The notes below the pieces were generated by a model. It did no database searches and had not been told where the DNA came from. It saw nothing but the letters and a program-made list of their open reading frames with translations. This document shows, piece by piece, positions 1-7,818 of a stretch of 34,472 nucleotides of DNA (positions are counted from its first letter, which is position 1; every line of letters begins with the position of its first letter). The translations under genes and the position numbers were made by a program. The stretch comes from Actinomycetota bacterium (GTDB taxonomy: Bacteria; Actinomycetota; Thermoleophilia; Gaiellales; Gaiellaceae), in the NCBI GenBank assembly GCA_005883335.1, contig VAXM01000006.1, positions 1 through 34,472 on the forward strand. The letters run 5' to 3'.

Positions 1-148
1 TCGCGTACCGAACGAGCGCCGGGCCGGAGAGCGTGATCAGCTTCGAGAGGATCACCGCCGTCGCCGCACCGAAGTAGAGGCGCCGGACCGGCCGAACGAG
101 CGGCCGCGTCTCGCGCCAGACCTCGCGCGCAGAGGCGCGCTCCATCAT
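1..148 (-). CDS. ABC exporter subunit, N-terminal part only (cut by window edge)
   Basis: Only the first 49 codons are present. They begin MMERASAREVWRETRPLV and continue into a hydrophobic stretch (about residues 27-45) that looks like the first membrane helix of an ABC transporter membrane domain. The start ATG (146-148) overlaps the TGA of the upstream exporter gene in an ATGA arrangement, so the two are almost certainly co-transcribed and translationally coupled. Tandem half-transporters of this kind normally form a heterodimeric exporter. The partner has a degenerate Walker B, so I infer that this subunit carries the catalytically competent site, but its ATPase domain lies outside the window. 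A second ATG follows immediately at 143-145 and could be the real start. Substrate unknown. Confidence 0.8.
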   Translation of the reverse strand, partial: MMERASAREVWRETRPLVRPVRRLYFGAATAVILSKLITLSGPALVRYA

Positions 149-1884
149 GCAGCCTCCGTCTCGAGCGCGAGCAGCGCGCGATAGCGCGGGGAACGGGCGA
201 CCAACTCCGCGTGGGTGCCCTCCTCGACGATGCGGCCGCCCTCGAGCACGGCGACGCGGTGGGCGAGGGCGATCGTCGCCGGCCGATGGGCGATCACGAG
301 CGTCGTGCGGCCGCGCATCACCTCCGCGAGGGCGGCGCGGATCTCGTGTTCCTTGGTCGCGTCGACCGCCGAGGTCGCATCGTCGAGAACGAGGACGGCG
401 GGGTCGGCCACGATCGCCCGCGCGATTGCGATGCGCTGCCGCTGGCCGCCCGAGAGCGAGAAGCCGCGCTCGCCGAGGATCGTCTCGTAGCCGTCGGGGA
501 GCTCCTCGATGAAGGCCGTCGCCCCCGCCAGCTCGGCTGCGCGCCGCACGTCCTCGTCGTTCGCGTCCGGCCGGCCGACGCGGATGTTCTCGCGCACGCT
601 CTCGCTGAACAGGAAGGTCTCCTCGAACACGAGCGCCACGGCGCGGCGCACGTCCGCGAGCCTCAGGTCGCGGAGGTCGTGGCCGTCGAGCAGGACGCGG
701 CCTTCCTCGGGGTCGTAGAGGCGCGCGAGCAGACCCGCCACGGTGCTTTTCCCGGAGCCCGTCGCCCCGACGAGCGCGAGCGACTCGCCCGGCGCGACGT
801 GGAGGTCGAGACCGTCGAGCACGTGGCGATCGCCCTCGTGGCCGAAACGGACGCCGTCGAGCCGGATGTCGCCGTTCGCTTCGAGCTCGTGCGGGTGCCG
901 CGGCTCGACGAGCCGAGGCTCGGCCTCGAGCACCTCCGTGATCCGGCCGCTCGCGGCGAGCGCTTTCTGGACGGTCGTTACGCGCTGGCCCAGGACGCGC
1001 ATCGGCCAGACGAGCATCACGACATAGGCGTTGAAGGCCACGAAAGAGCCGATCGTCAGGCCGTGCCCGACGCGCCGGCCGCCGAGCCAGAGCACGGCCG
1101 CGATCCCGAGCAGCGGCAGCATCTCGAGCACCGGGATGAACACCGCGTCGAGCCGCGCGAGATGGAGCGCGCGGTCCATGATCTCGCTGCTCCGGCCCCG
1201 GAAGCGCGCCGAGAGCGCGTCGCCGGCGCCGAGCCCCTTGACGACGCGGATCCCACTGACCGTCTCCTCGACGAGGGTCGACGCCTGCGCCCAGGACTCC
1301 TGCAGCTCGCGCGTCCCACGCTCGTACTTACGCGAGTAGAGCCAGGCGCCCACGCTGATCAGCGGGACCGGGATCAGGACGACGAGGGCGAGCTCGGCGT
1401 CGAGCGTCAGCATCACGACCGCGACGGCGACGACCGTGAGCGCGTAGCCGATCGTGTGCCCGATCGCGTCCATCATCCGCGCGATGTGCTGCGAGTCCGA
1501 GGAGGCGCGACTGAGGAGCTCGCCGGGGCCGACGCGGTCGTGGTAGGCCGCGTCGAGCCGGAGCGCGTGGGCGAAGATCGCGTCGCGGACGCGCGCGTCG
1601 GAGTGCGACCGGTTGCGGATCGCGTACAGGTGGCGGAAGGCGCCGGCGCAGACCTCGAGCAGCCCGACGCCGAGCAGCACGAAGAGCCAGATCAGCAGCG
1701 CATGGTGGTCGCGCGTGACGATCCCGTGGTCGATCGCGTACTTGACGACCAGCGGTGCGCCGACCGCCCCGGTCTGCCAGAGCAGTCCCGAGACGACCGC
1801 ACCGGTCACGCCGTGCGCCTGGGAGCGCACGATCGCACGCATAAAAGGCCAGGCCGCGGCGCGGCGTCCCCCGCCTCCGTCCAT
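145..1884 (-). CDS. ABC exporter half-transporter (fused membrane and ATPase domains), degenerate site
   Basis: A 579-residue type IV ABC exporter: an N-terminal six-helix membrane domain (about residues 15-310) followed by a nucleotide-binding domain. Visible motifs are Walker A GATGSGKST (about 372-380), signature LSGGQRQRIAIARA (about 472-486), Walker B VLVLDDATSAVD (about 495-506) and the switch histidine in IAHRPATI. The residue after the Walker B aspartate is Asp rather than the catalytic Glu (LDDATS instead of LDEATS). In heterodimeric exporters such as BmrCD and TM287/288 this marks the subunit with the degenerate ATP site. The next gene overlaps by 4 bp and encodes the probable partner. 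No Shine-Dalgarno sequence precedes the ATG at 1884, but TACTTT ends six bases upstream, which fits a leaderless mRNA. Substrate cannot be told from sequence. Confidence 0.93.
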   Translation of the reverse strand: MDGGGGRRAAAWPFMRAIVRSQAHGVTGAVVSGLLWQTGAVGAPLVVKYAIDHGIVTRDHHALLIWLFVLLGVGLLEVCAGAFRHLYAIRNRSHSDARVRDAIFAHALRLDAAYHDRVGPGELLSRASSDSQHIARMMDAIGHTIGYALTVVAVAVVMLTLDAELALVVLIPVPLISVGAWLYSRKYERGTRELQESWAQASTLVEETVSGIRVVKGLGAGDALSARFRGRSSEIMDRALHLARLDAVFIPVLEMLPLLGIAAVLWLGGRRVGHGLTIGSFVAFNAYVVMLVWPMRVLGQRVTTVQKALAASGRITEVLEAEPRLVEPRHPHELEANGDIRLDGVRFGHEGDRHVLDGLDLHVAPGESLALVGATGSGKSTVAGLLARLYDPEEGRVLLDGHDLRDLRLADVRRAVALVFEETFLFSESVRENIRVGRPDANDEDVRRAAELAGATAFIEELPDGYETILGERGFSLSGGQRQRIAIARAIVADPAVLVLDDATSAVDATKEHEIRAALAEVMRGRTTLVIAHRPATIALAHRVAVLEGGRIVEEGTHAELVARSPRYRALLALETEAA

Positions 1885-1890
1885 TGGGGC

Positions 1891-1896
1891 AAAGTA
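1891..1896 (-). promoter_or_regulatory. Putative -10 hexamer, leaderless ABC exporter transcript
   Basis: TACTTT on the minus strand ends 6 nt before the ATG at 1884. A start site about 7 nt downstream of the hexamer would fall on the initiation codon. No good -35 is visible. Confidence 0.4.
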
Positions 1897-1901
1897 CCCA
1901 C

Positions 1902-2685
1902 GTGCCGAGACCGCCGCTAGAGCAGCGCTTTCCGCGGCCGTCCGTGATGGGCGTCGTCAACGTCACGCCCGACTCGTTCTCGGACGGCGGGGCGGATGCT
2001 CGACGAAGGGGCGGCGATCGTGGACGTCGGCGGCGAGTCGACGCGGCCCGGCGCCGAGCCGGTCGGCCCCGACGAGGAGCTTCGCCGCGTCATCCCGGTG
2101 CTGGAACGGCTCCAGGGCGACGTACCCGTCTCGATCGACACTTCGAAGGCCGAGGTCGCGCGCCGCGCGCTGGAGCTGGGCGCCGAGCTCGTCAACGACG
2201 TGACCGCCCTGCGTGCCGAACCCGACCTTGCCGGCGTCGTCGCCGACCACGGCGCCTACCTCTGCCTGATGCACATGCTCGGCGAGCCGCGGACGATGCA
2301 GCGCGACCCGCGCTACGACGACGTCGTCTCCGAGGTCGCGCGGTTCCTCGAGCAGCGTCTCGCAGTCGCCGTGCAGGGCGGCATCCCGGAGGAACGCATT
2401 TGCCTCGACCCCGGAATCGGCTTCGGCAAGAGTGTCGAGCACAACTTCGAGCTGATCCGCCGCCTCGACGAGCTGACCGCGCTCGGCCGGCCGATCGTCG
2501 TCGGCTTCTCGCGCAAGAGCTCGCTCGGCAGGCTGCTAGGCGACTCCGAGGCGACCATCGGCACGATCGCGGCAAGCGTCGGCGCCGCAGTCGCCGCCTA
2601 CGAGCGCGGCGCGACGATCCTCCGGGTCCACGACGTCCGCGACCACGTCGAGGCGCTGACCGCTGCGGCGGCGGCTCTCGGATGA
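1902..2685 (+). pseudogene. folP: Dihydropteroate synthase, broken by an out-of-frame internal loss
   Basis: Dihydropteroate synthase condenses p-aminobenzoate with dihydropterin pyrophosphate in folate synthesis. The first frame (GTG 1902, or TTG 1884) encodes the family's pterin-binding start VMGVVNVTPDSFSDGG. From about 1990 the homology continues one frame over with MLDEGAAIVDVGGESTRPG, then SIDTSKAEV, an asparagine-aspartate pair in LVNDVTAL, LDPGIGFGKS, PIVVGFSRKS and a terminal RVHDV. In intact enzymes some 18 residues separate SDGG from the GA-IVDVGG strand; here about 5 remain. Around 13 codons plus a frame change are therefore missing, not just one base. The downstream frame has its own ATG at 1996 (229 aa) but would lack the essential N-terminal loop. 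The gene ends in an ATGA overlap with folB. Because folP is usually essential, a sequencing or assembly error is a real alternative to genuine decay. Confidence 0.85.
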
Positions 2686-3035
2686 TCGTCCTCGTCGAGC
2701 TGGCCGGCCTCGAGGTGCGCGGGCGCCACGGCGCCATGCCCGAGGAGCACGAGCGCGACCAGCCGTTCCTCTTCGACCTCGAGCTCGAATTGCCCGAGCC
2801 GCCAGCCGACCGCCTGGAGGAGACCGTCGACTACCGCGAGGTCGTCGAGCTCGTGCGAGAGGTCTCCGCGAGCCGGGAGCTCCAGCTGCTCGAGACGCTT
2901 GCCGCCACCGTTGCCGACGCGCTCATGCAGCGCTTCCCGCTCGAACGTGCCCGCGTGCGTGTCCGCAAGCCGGAGGTCCGGCTCGACGTACCGGTCGAGT
3001 GGACGGCCGCTACCGCCGAGCGCTCACGACGCTGA
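2682..3035 (+). CDS. folB: Dihydroneopterin aldolase
   Basis: A 117-residue protein of normal length for dihydroneopterin aldolase, which cleaves 7,8-dihydroneopterin to the hydroxymethyl-dihydropterin used by FolK. Diagnostic stretches are LEVRGRHGAMPEEHERDQPFL (the family's short N-terminal beta strand and conserved glutamates), VDYREVVELV, the middle LLETLAATVADALM helix and the C-terminal VRVRKPEV strand carrying the conserved Lys-Pro. It starts at ATG 2682, overlapping the TGA of folP, so translation is probably coupled. Its frame is the same as that of the N-terminal folP fragment, so a ribosome staying in that frame would read into folB. The 3' end overlaps the convergent protease gene by 26 bp, leaving no room for a separate terminator. 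Confidence 0.92.
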   Translation: MIVLVELAGLEVRGRHGAMPEEHERDQPFLFDLELELPEPPADRLEETVDYREVVELVREVSASRELQLLETLAATVADALMQRFPLERARVRVRKPEVRLDVPVEWTAATAERSRR

Positions 3036-4623
3036 GCGTGTAGCCGGCGTCGCGAACGGTCTTCGCGAGAAACGCGTCGACGTACACGTACTGCCCGGCC
3101 CCGCCGCCGTGCACGATGACCCGCTCGGTGCGAGCCCCGCGATGCGCCGACATCCCGAGCAGGTCGCGCTTCGCGGCCGCCCCGCGCTCGAACACGGTTC
3201 GCGTTCGCGATCCCCACACCTCGAGGTTCACATTCGCGGACGGCCGCAGCGTCACGATCAGCCGGCCGTGAGCAGGCACGTAGGCGCGGTAGACGTCCTC
3301 GGGATCGTCGCCCTGCTCCAGGTGCGCTGCGAGCGCCCCGCGAACCCGCGGATGGCCGCCCTTGAAGATCCCGTTCGGCTTGACGAGGTAGACATCCTCG
3401 TTCGGCTCCTGCGGATCCGCCGCGGGAGCTTTGTGCGCGAGCGCCGCGTTGACGTCGAGGATCCCGTAGCCGGTGTTGCGGTTCCAGCCGCGGCCGCTGA
3501 CCTGATGGGCGGAGCGGCGCATCACCTCGAAGAGCTGGGTGTTCGTCAGCGTCGGCCGCAGCGTCCACACCGCCGCGCTGGCACCCGAGACGAGCGGTGC
3601 CGAGAAGCTCGTCCCGTCCAGAAGCTCGTAGCCGGACGCGTTCAGCGTCGTTGGCACGGCGACGATCATGTCCTGGCCCGGCGCGGCGAGGTCCATGTCC
3701 GGCGAGGAGCTCGAGAAGTACGTCGCGCGGTTGCTCTCGTCGGTCGCGCCGATCGTGAGCACGTGGGCGAAGGAGGCCGGGAAGGAGGGCGGGCTGTGTT
3801 GCTGGCGGTCGTTCCCCGCCGACGCGACGACCAGCGAGCCCGCGCCGAATGCGGCGAGGATCGCGTGCTCCTCGATCGCGATCCGGTCGAAGCCGCCGAG
3901 GCTGAGGTTGATCACACCGCGCCCGTGCCGGACCGCCGTGGAGAGACCGTCGATCTCGCCGCCGACGGTCAGCAGCCCCGCCGGACTCGCGTCCCAGATC
4001 TGGAGCTTCCCCTGCGGATAGATCCCTTCGATGCCGGTCGCGTTCTGCGGCGCGCCAACAACGGACGCGGTCGCGGTCCCATGCTCCTCATCCTCCCCGG
4101 TGAACGTCTGGGTGTTGAGGGTCGTCGTGTTCAGCCGCCCGGCGAATTCGGGATGCGACACGTCGACGCCCGAGTCGATCATCGTCACGGGGGCTCCGGG
4201 CCCCGGCGGCGTCCAGACGTCTGCACCGACCGCGTGGATCCACCATTCCTGCGTGCAGAGTGGATCGGTACAAAAGCTAAGCGACCTCGCCGCCCGCAGC
4301 GGACGCAGCGGCAGGTCGGGCGTGACGGAGCGGACGAGGCCTGCGGCCCTGAGACCGGGGAGCATCCGCGTGGTCGTGCGGCTCGGCACCGACCAGAGCT
4401 GGATCTGCGGATCGATCAGCCGGCCGCCGGCCTGGCGCATCGCGAAGGCTGCGCCGGGACCGCGCACGAGGTCGAGCCCGACCAGCGCATGCCGGTAGTC
4501 GAGGAGCCGCTGCGGCGTTCGGGTGTCGGGCACCACCGGCCGGCCGGCGTGCAACGGCAAGGCCGCGCGCGCAGGTGCTGCGCAGGCGACCAGGACGATC
4601 GCGATGACCAGGAGGCGGCGCAC
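3010..4623 (-). CDS. Secreted subtilisin-family serine protease (S8) with C-terminal PPC-like domain
   Basis: About 537 residues starting from GTG 4623, chosen because it gives a compact signal peptide (VRRLLVIAIVLVACAAPARA, cleavage after ARA) and because TACCTT lies 9 nt upstream. GTG 4632 is an alternative. A propeptide-like region (about 20-135) precedes the subtilisin domain. The catalytic triad is visible: Asp in MIDSGVDVSHPEF (about 149), His in EEHGTATASV (about 180) and Ser in DGTSFSAPLVSG (about 337). The oxyanion Asn lies in VVASAGND. The last 120 residues (EPNEDVYLV onward) look like a beta-sandwich pre-peptidase C-terminal domain. The gene is antisense to the folate genes, starting back to back with folK and overlapping the end of folB by 26 bp. 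It is likely an extracellular or cell-surface protease; its target is unknown. Confidence 0.93.
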   Translation of the reverse strand: MRRLLVIAIVLVACAAPARAALPLHAGRPVVPDTRTPQRLLDYRHALVGLDLVRGPGAAFAMRQAGGRLIDPQIQLWSVPSRTTTRMLPGLRAAGLVRSVTPDLPLRPLRAARSLSFCTDPLCTQEWWIHAVGADVWTPPGPGAPVTMIDSGVDVSHPEFAGRLNTTTLNTQTFTGEDEEHGTATASVVGAPQNATGIEGIYPQGKLQIWDASPAGLLTVGGEIDGLSTAVRHGRGVINLSLGGFDRIAIEEHAILAAFGAGSLVVASAGNDRQQHSPPSFPASFAHVLTIGATDESNRATYFSSSSPDMDLAAPGQDMIVAVPTTLNASGYELLDGTSFSAPLVSGASAAVWTLRPTLTNTQLFEVMRRSAHQVSGRGWNRNTGYGILDVNAALAHKAPAADPQEPNEDVYLVKPNGIFKGGHPRVRGALAAHLEQGDDPEDVYRAYVPAHGRLIVTLRPSANVNLEVWGSRTRTVFERGAAAKRDLLGMSAHRGARTERVIVHGGGAGQYVYVDAFLAKTVRDAGYTLSVVSARR

Positions 4624-4632
4624 CGACCGCAC

Positions 4633-4638
4633 AAGGTA
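4633..4638 (-). promoter_or_regulatory. Putative -10 hexamer of the subtilisin gene
   Basis: TACCTT on the minus strand ends 9 nt before GTG 4623, consistent with a nearly leaderless message. The start choice was partly guided by this hexamer, so the evidence is weaker than for the other genes. Confidence 0.3.
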
Positions 4639-4663
4639 GCGATGCCGAACGAGAATCGGAGGG

Positions 4664-5125
4664 GTGACCACGGCCTTTGTCGGCATCGGCTCCAATCTGG
4701 GAGAACCTGAGCGTCAGATCGCGGCCGCCCTGGAGGAGCTCGCGGCCGAAGACGGGATCGAGCTCGTGGCCGCCTCGACCCTGCGCGAGACGGAGCCGGT
4801 CGGTTACCTCGACCAGCCGAGCTTCCTCAACGGCGCCGCGCAGCTCGAGACCGCGCTGCCGCCGCGCGAGCTCCTCGAGCGTCTGCTCGAGATCGAGAGC
4901 CGGCTCGGCCGTGTCCGCGGGGAAGGCCCGCGCTTCGGCCCGCGCACGATCGACCTCGACCTGCTGCTCTACGGCGACGAGACGATCGACGAGCCGGGCC
5001 TGACGGTGCCGCATCCGCGCCTGGCGGAACGGCGGTTCGCGCTCGAGCCGCTTGCGGAGCTGGCTCCCGGGCTGGAGATTCCCGGTCTCGGGCCCGTCCA
5101 GGCCTTGTTGACAGAGCTAGAATGA
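4664..5125 (+). CDS. folK: 2-amino-4-hydroxy-6-hydroxymethyldihydropteridine pyrophosphokinase
   Basis: A 153-residue HPPK, the kinase that transfers pyrophosphate from ATP to hydroxymethyl-dihydropterin, the step before FolP. Motifs: GIGSNLG (7-13), the substrate loop ETEPVGYLDQPSFLNGA (about 43-58), and RFGPRTIDLDLLLYGDE (about 90-106) with the two magnesium-binding aspartates D97 and D99, then VPHPRLAERRFALEPL. GTG 4664 is the only start that keeps the first beta strand (TTAFVGIGSN). A GGAGG lies just one base ahead of it, which is unusually close. The gene is separated from folB by the antisense protease gene and was probably once contiguous with folP-folB. It is followed 7 bp later by the DUF2469 gene. 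Confidence 0.95.
   Translation: MTTAFVGIGSNLGEPERQIAAALEELAAEDGIELVAASTLRETEPVGYLDQPSFLNGAAQLETALPPRELLERLLEIESRLGRVRGEGPRFGPRTIDLDLLLYGDETIDEPGLTVPHPRLAERRFALEPLAELAPGLEIPGLGPVQALLTELE
5118..5123 (+). promoter_or_regulatory. Putative -10 hexamer of the DUF2469 gene
   Basis: TAGAAT ends 9 nt before ATG 5133. It overlaps the end of folK. A perfect TTGACA at 5108-5113 is only 4 nt away and cannot serve as its -35. Confidence 0.35.
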
Positions 5126-5132
5126 CCGTCCC

Positions 5133-5498
5133 ATGTCCCACCTCGACGAGCTGGACGAGTTCGAGGCCGAGCTCGAGCTCGCACTCAAGCGCGAATACTC
5201 GGCGGTCTTCAGCCTCTTCCGCTACTGCGTGCTGACGCAGGACGCGACCTACCTCTGCAACAGGCTCGACCTGCAGTACGTGCCGCAGCAGAGCTACCCG
5301 TTCTTCCAGCTGAAGATGGAGGACGTCTGGGTCTGGGACAAGAACCGCCCGACCCGGATCATCCCGCGAGCCGAGGTCTACACCTCGAGCGACGTCACGG
5401 TCGAGGAGCTGCGCGGCGACGGCGACGAGCCGACGCTGACGCCCGAGGCACTCGCCGAGCGGATCGGCGAGTCCCTCGCCTCCGACGACGAGCTCTAA
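5133..5498 (+). CDS. DUF2469-family protein
   Basis: A 121-residue soluble acidic protein. The core (about residues 6-92: EFEAELELALKREYSAVFSLF, then NRLDLQYVP, MEDVWVWDKNRPTRII and SSDVTVEEL) matches my recollection of DUF2469, a conserved small family of high-GC Gram-positive bacteria whose members share an acidic helix, an aromatic VWDxxRP strand and a DVxVEEL ending. Function is unknown. The last 30 residues are acidic and low in complexity. It follows folK by 7 bp and has no clear Shine-Dalgarno site; TAGAAT just upstream suggests a leaderless start. Its presence supports an actinobacterial origin. Confidence 0.8.
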   Translation: MSHLDELDEFEAELELALKREYSAVFSLFRYCVLTQDATYLCNRLDLQYVPQQSYPFFQLKMEDVWVWDKNRPTRIIPRAEVYTSSDVTVEELRGDGDEPTLTPEALAERIGESLASDDEL

Positions 5499-5530
5499 CT
5501 CCAGTCAGTCCCCTCGCGTCTAAGCAATCG

Positions 5531-7051
5531 ATGCCACGAAAGCTGTGGCTTTCGGCAGGGTTGCTGGCGACCGGCGCGGTACTCTTGGCCACCGCCCGGT
5601 TCGCCGGCGCCACGCCGCCGTCAGCCGGCATCCTCCGCGTGGGCATGACCGGCGCGTCGGTCCAGATCGACCCGCAGCTGAGCTACGTCACGACGGGCTG
5701 GTGGCTCGAGTACGCGACCGCGGCGAAGCTCTACAACTGGTCCGACCGCGGGACGAAGCTTGTACCGGAGGTCGCGTCGCGGGTTGTGATCTCCAACCGG
5801 GGCCGCACGTACACGTTCGTCCTCCGCATGGGGTTTCGGTTCAGCGACGGCTCCCCGGTGACGGCGAAGAGCTTCAAGTACGCGTTCGTGCGGGCAGCGA
5901 ACCGCGACCTCGCGTCGCCCGCACAGGGGTTCGTCATGAACGTGCGCCGTGTCGCGGCGAAGCGAAACCGGCTCGTCATCAGTCTGTCGAAGGCGGACCC
6001 GGCCTTCCTATCGAAGCTGACGATGCCGTTCTTCCAGGCGACTTCGTCCAAGCTCCCGCTGACGCGCGAGGTCACCGGCGGCTATCCATCGGCCGGCCCG
6101 TACTTCTTCACGGCCAACGACGTGAACAGGCTCACCTCGATTCGCCGGAACCCCTATTGGCGCGGGAATCGTCCGAGGCATCTCACTGGGGTCGACGTCC
6201 AGTGGAACCTGGACGAGGAGACAGCATTTCACCAGGTCGAGGCGAACCAGCTCGACGAGGCATACGTGCCCACGGCCGAGGCGCAGGGAGTCGCCCAGCG
6301 CTACGGCGTGAACAAGACGCGCTTCTGGGCGATGCCGCAGAACTGCCTCGGCCTCCTCGCGTTCAACAGGATGAATCCGTTGTTCGGGCACAGCCTCGCC
6401 CTGCGCAAGGCGGTCAACTGGGCCGTCGACCGGACTTCGTACGCGGGCTTGGCGGGGCCCTATGCTGGAACGCCTTGGACGCATCTGCTCCCGCCGCTCT
6501 TCCCGGGCTCGGTCACGAAGATGCGACTGCAGCCCTACTCCGCCCATGCGAACCTCGCGAAAGCGAAGAAGCTCGCCGGCGCCTATGTCGCCAATCGCAG
6601 GATCACGGTCGGCTACCGTTCTTCAGGGAGCATCAACCAGGCGCAGGGGCAACTCGTTCACGACGCACTGGTCCAACTCGGCTTCAAGCCGGAGAACATC
6701 ACGATGAAGGGCTATTCCGGCGGCGACCTCTACACGGCCATGGGAGTGCGCGGGAGCGATCTCGACATCGGGGTCTCGATGGGCTACTGCGGCGAATTCC
6801 CCGACTCCCATGCTCTGCTCAAGAGCTTGGCCGGCGATAACCAGAAGTACTCGAGAAAGCTCGAAGCGGCGCGCAAGCGGCCAAAGGTTCTCGGCAGGCT
6901 CGATCTCGAGATCACGCGAAACCTCGCACCCGCAGCGGTGATGCGCACCTACAACAACCGCTACTTCTTCTCTGACCGGGTCGCTCCGCGCAGCTTGACG
7001 TACAGCCGGGTCTACCAGGACTGGAGCATCCCGGCGCTGGCCCTCAAGTAG
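5531..7051 (+). CDS. Oligopeptide/dipeptide-type ABC transporter substrate-binding protein (SBP family 5)
   Basis: A 506-residue extracellular binding protein. A signal peptide (about residues 1-27, ending RFAGA) lacks a lipobox cysteine, so the protein appears to be secreted rather than lipid-anchored. Family 5 features include ILRVGMTGASVQIDPQLSY, the helix-strand LVPEVASRV followed by YTFVLRMGFRFSDGSPVTAKSF, YPSAGPYFF, RRNPYWRGNRP, LAFNRMNPLFG, ALRKAVNWAVDR and a closing YNNRYFFSDRV. The length is on the short side for the family (commonly 520-600). No permease or ATPase subunit lies nearby, so its transport partners are elsewhere or it acts alone. No clear ribosome-binding site precedes ATG 5531. 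Confidence 0.85.
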   Translation: MPRKLWLSAGLLATGAVLLATARFAGATPPSAGILRVGMTGASVQIDPQLSYVTTGWWLEYATAAKLYNWSDRGTKLVPEVASRVVISNRGRTYTFVLRMGFRFSDGSPVTAKSFKYAFVRAANRDLASPAQGFVMNVRRVAAKRNRLVISLSKADPAFLSKLTMPFFQATSSKLPLTREVTGGYPSAGPYFFTANDVNRLTSIRRNPYWRGNRPRHLTGVDVQWNLDEETAFHQVEANQLDEAYVPTAEAQGVAQRYGVNKTRFWAMPQNCLGLLAFNRMNPLFGHSLALRKAVNWAVDRTSYAGLAGPYAGTPWTHLLPPLFPGSVTKMRLQPYSAHANLAKAKKLAGAYVANRRITVGYRSSGSINQAQGQLVHDALVQLGFKPENITMKGYSGGDLYTAMGVRGSDLDIGVSMGYCGEFPDSHALLKSLAGDNQKYSRKLEAARKRPKVLGRLDLEITRNLAPAAVMRTYNNRYFFSDRVAPRSLTYSRVYQDWSIPALALK

Positions 7052-7054
7052 TCT
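7049..7054 (+). promoter_or_regulatory. Putative -10 hexamer of coaX
   Basis: TAGTCT ends 8 nt before ATG 7063 and overlaps the TAG stop codon of the preceding binding-protein gene. This fits a leaderless coaX message. Confidence 0.4.
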
Positions 7055-7062
7055 CGCTCGCC

Positions 7063-7818
7063 ATGGCGCTCCTGGCGATCGACGTCGGGAACACGCAGAC
7101 GGGCTTCGGGCTCTTCGAGGGGGCCGAGCTGCGCGAGCACTGGCGCGTGGCAACGGAGCGGAATCGCAGCGGCGACGAGCTCGGTGCGCTCTTCGGCAAC
7201 TTCCTCGACCTCTCGGCGGTCGAAGGAGTGGCTGTCGCCTCGACGGTGCCGCAGCTCCACCGCGCGTACGAGGACTTCGCCAAGGAGTACGCGAGGGCGG
7301 AGCTGCTCGAGGTCGGCCCGGGGGTGAAGACCGGCGTGCCGGTGCGCTACGACGACCCGCGAGAGGTCGGCCCGGATCGGATCGCGAACGCTGTCGGCGC
7401 GGTGGAGCGGTACGGGGCACCGTGCATCGTCGTCGACTTCGGAACGTCCACGAACTTCGACGTGGTCTCCCCGGCGGGCGAGTACGTCGGCGGTGTCCTC
7501 GCGCCGGGGATCGAGGTCTCGATGGAGGCCTTGGCGGCGCGGGCGGCACGGCTGTTCCGGATCGACTTCGCCGCGCCGGAGACGGTGATCGCGAAGAACA
7601 CGGCCCAGAGCCTGCAGTCGGGGCTCGTCTACGGCTTCGCGGGGCAGGTGGACGGGATCGTCGACCGGATCCGCGGTGAGCTCGGCGTCGAGGCGCCGAC
7701 GGTCGCGACGGGCGGACTGGCTGATCTGATCACTCCTCACGCCCGGACCCTCGAGCGGATCGACCCGTTCCTGACCCTCGAAGGCGTTCGCTTGATCTGG
7801 GAACGGAACCGGAGCTAG
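7063..7818 (+). CDS. coaX: Type III pantothenate kinase
   Basis: A 251-residue CoaX-type kinase, phosphorylating pantothenate in the first step of coenzyme A synthesis. Family signatures: AIDVGNTQTGFGLF at the N-terminus (phosphate-binding DxGNT), GVKTGVPVRYDDPREVGPDRIANAVGA in the middle, IVVDFGTSTNFDVV (second ASKHA phosphate loop with catalytic Asp), GGVLAPGIEVSMEAL, and VATGGLADLI near the end. Length is typical (about 255). Starts at ATG 7063 without a Shine-Dalgarno site but with TAGTCT 8 nt upstream. Its stop shares a CTAG with the stop of the convergent dusB gene. Confidence 0.95.
   Translation: MALLAIDVGNTQTGFGLFEGAELREHWRVATERNRSGDELGALFGNFLDLSAVEGVAVASTVPQLHRAYEDFAKEYARAELLEVGPGVKTGVPVRYDDPREVGPDRIANAVGAVERYGAPCIVVDFGTSTNFDVVSPAGEYVGGVLAPGIEVSMEALAARAARLFRIDFAAPETVIAKNTAQSLQSGLVYGFAGQVDGIVDRIRGELGVEAPTVATGGLADLITPHARTLERIDPFLTLEGVRLIWERNRS

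Noticed and set aside
211-1920. A 569-codon plus-strand open frame across the ABC exporter gene
   Set aside because: Antisense shadow: extremely rich in Arg, Asp, Glu and His without domain sense, while the minus strand has all ABC motifs.
2899-4710. A 603-codon plus-strand open frame opposite the subtilisin
   Set aside because: Shadow of the GC-rich subtilisin gene, which has a full catalytic triad; the plus frame has no recognisable fold.
5108-5113. Perfect -35 TTGACA before the DUF2469 gene
   Set aside because: Only 4 nt from the candidate -10 and with no -10 at the proper distance; probably chance within folK coding sequence.
5531-7051. In-frame deletions in the binding-protein gene, suggested by its short length
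   Set aside because: The frame is open throughout and family lengths vary; without an alignment the shortness cannot be called a deletion.
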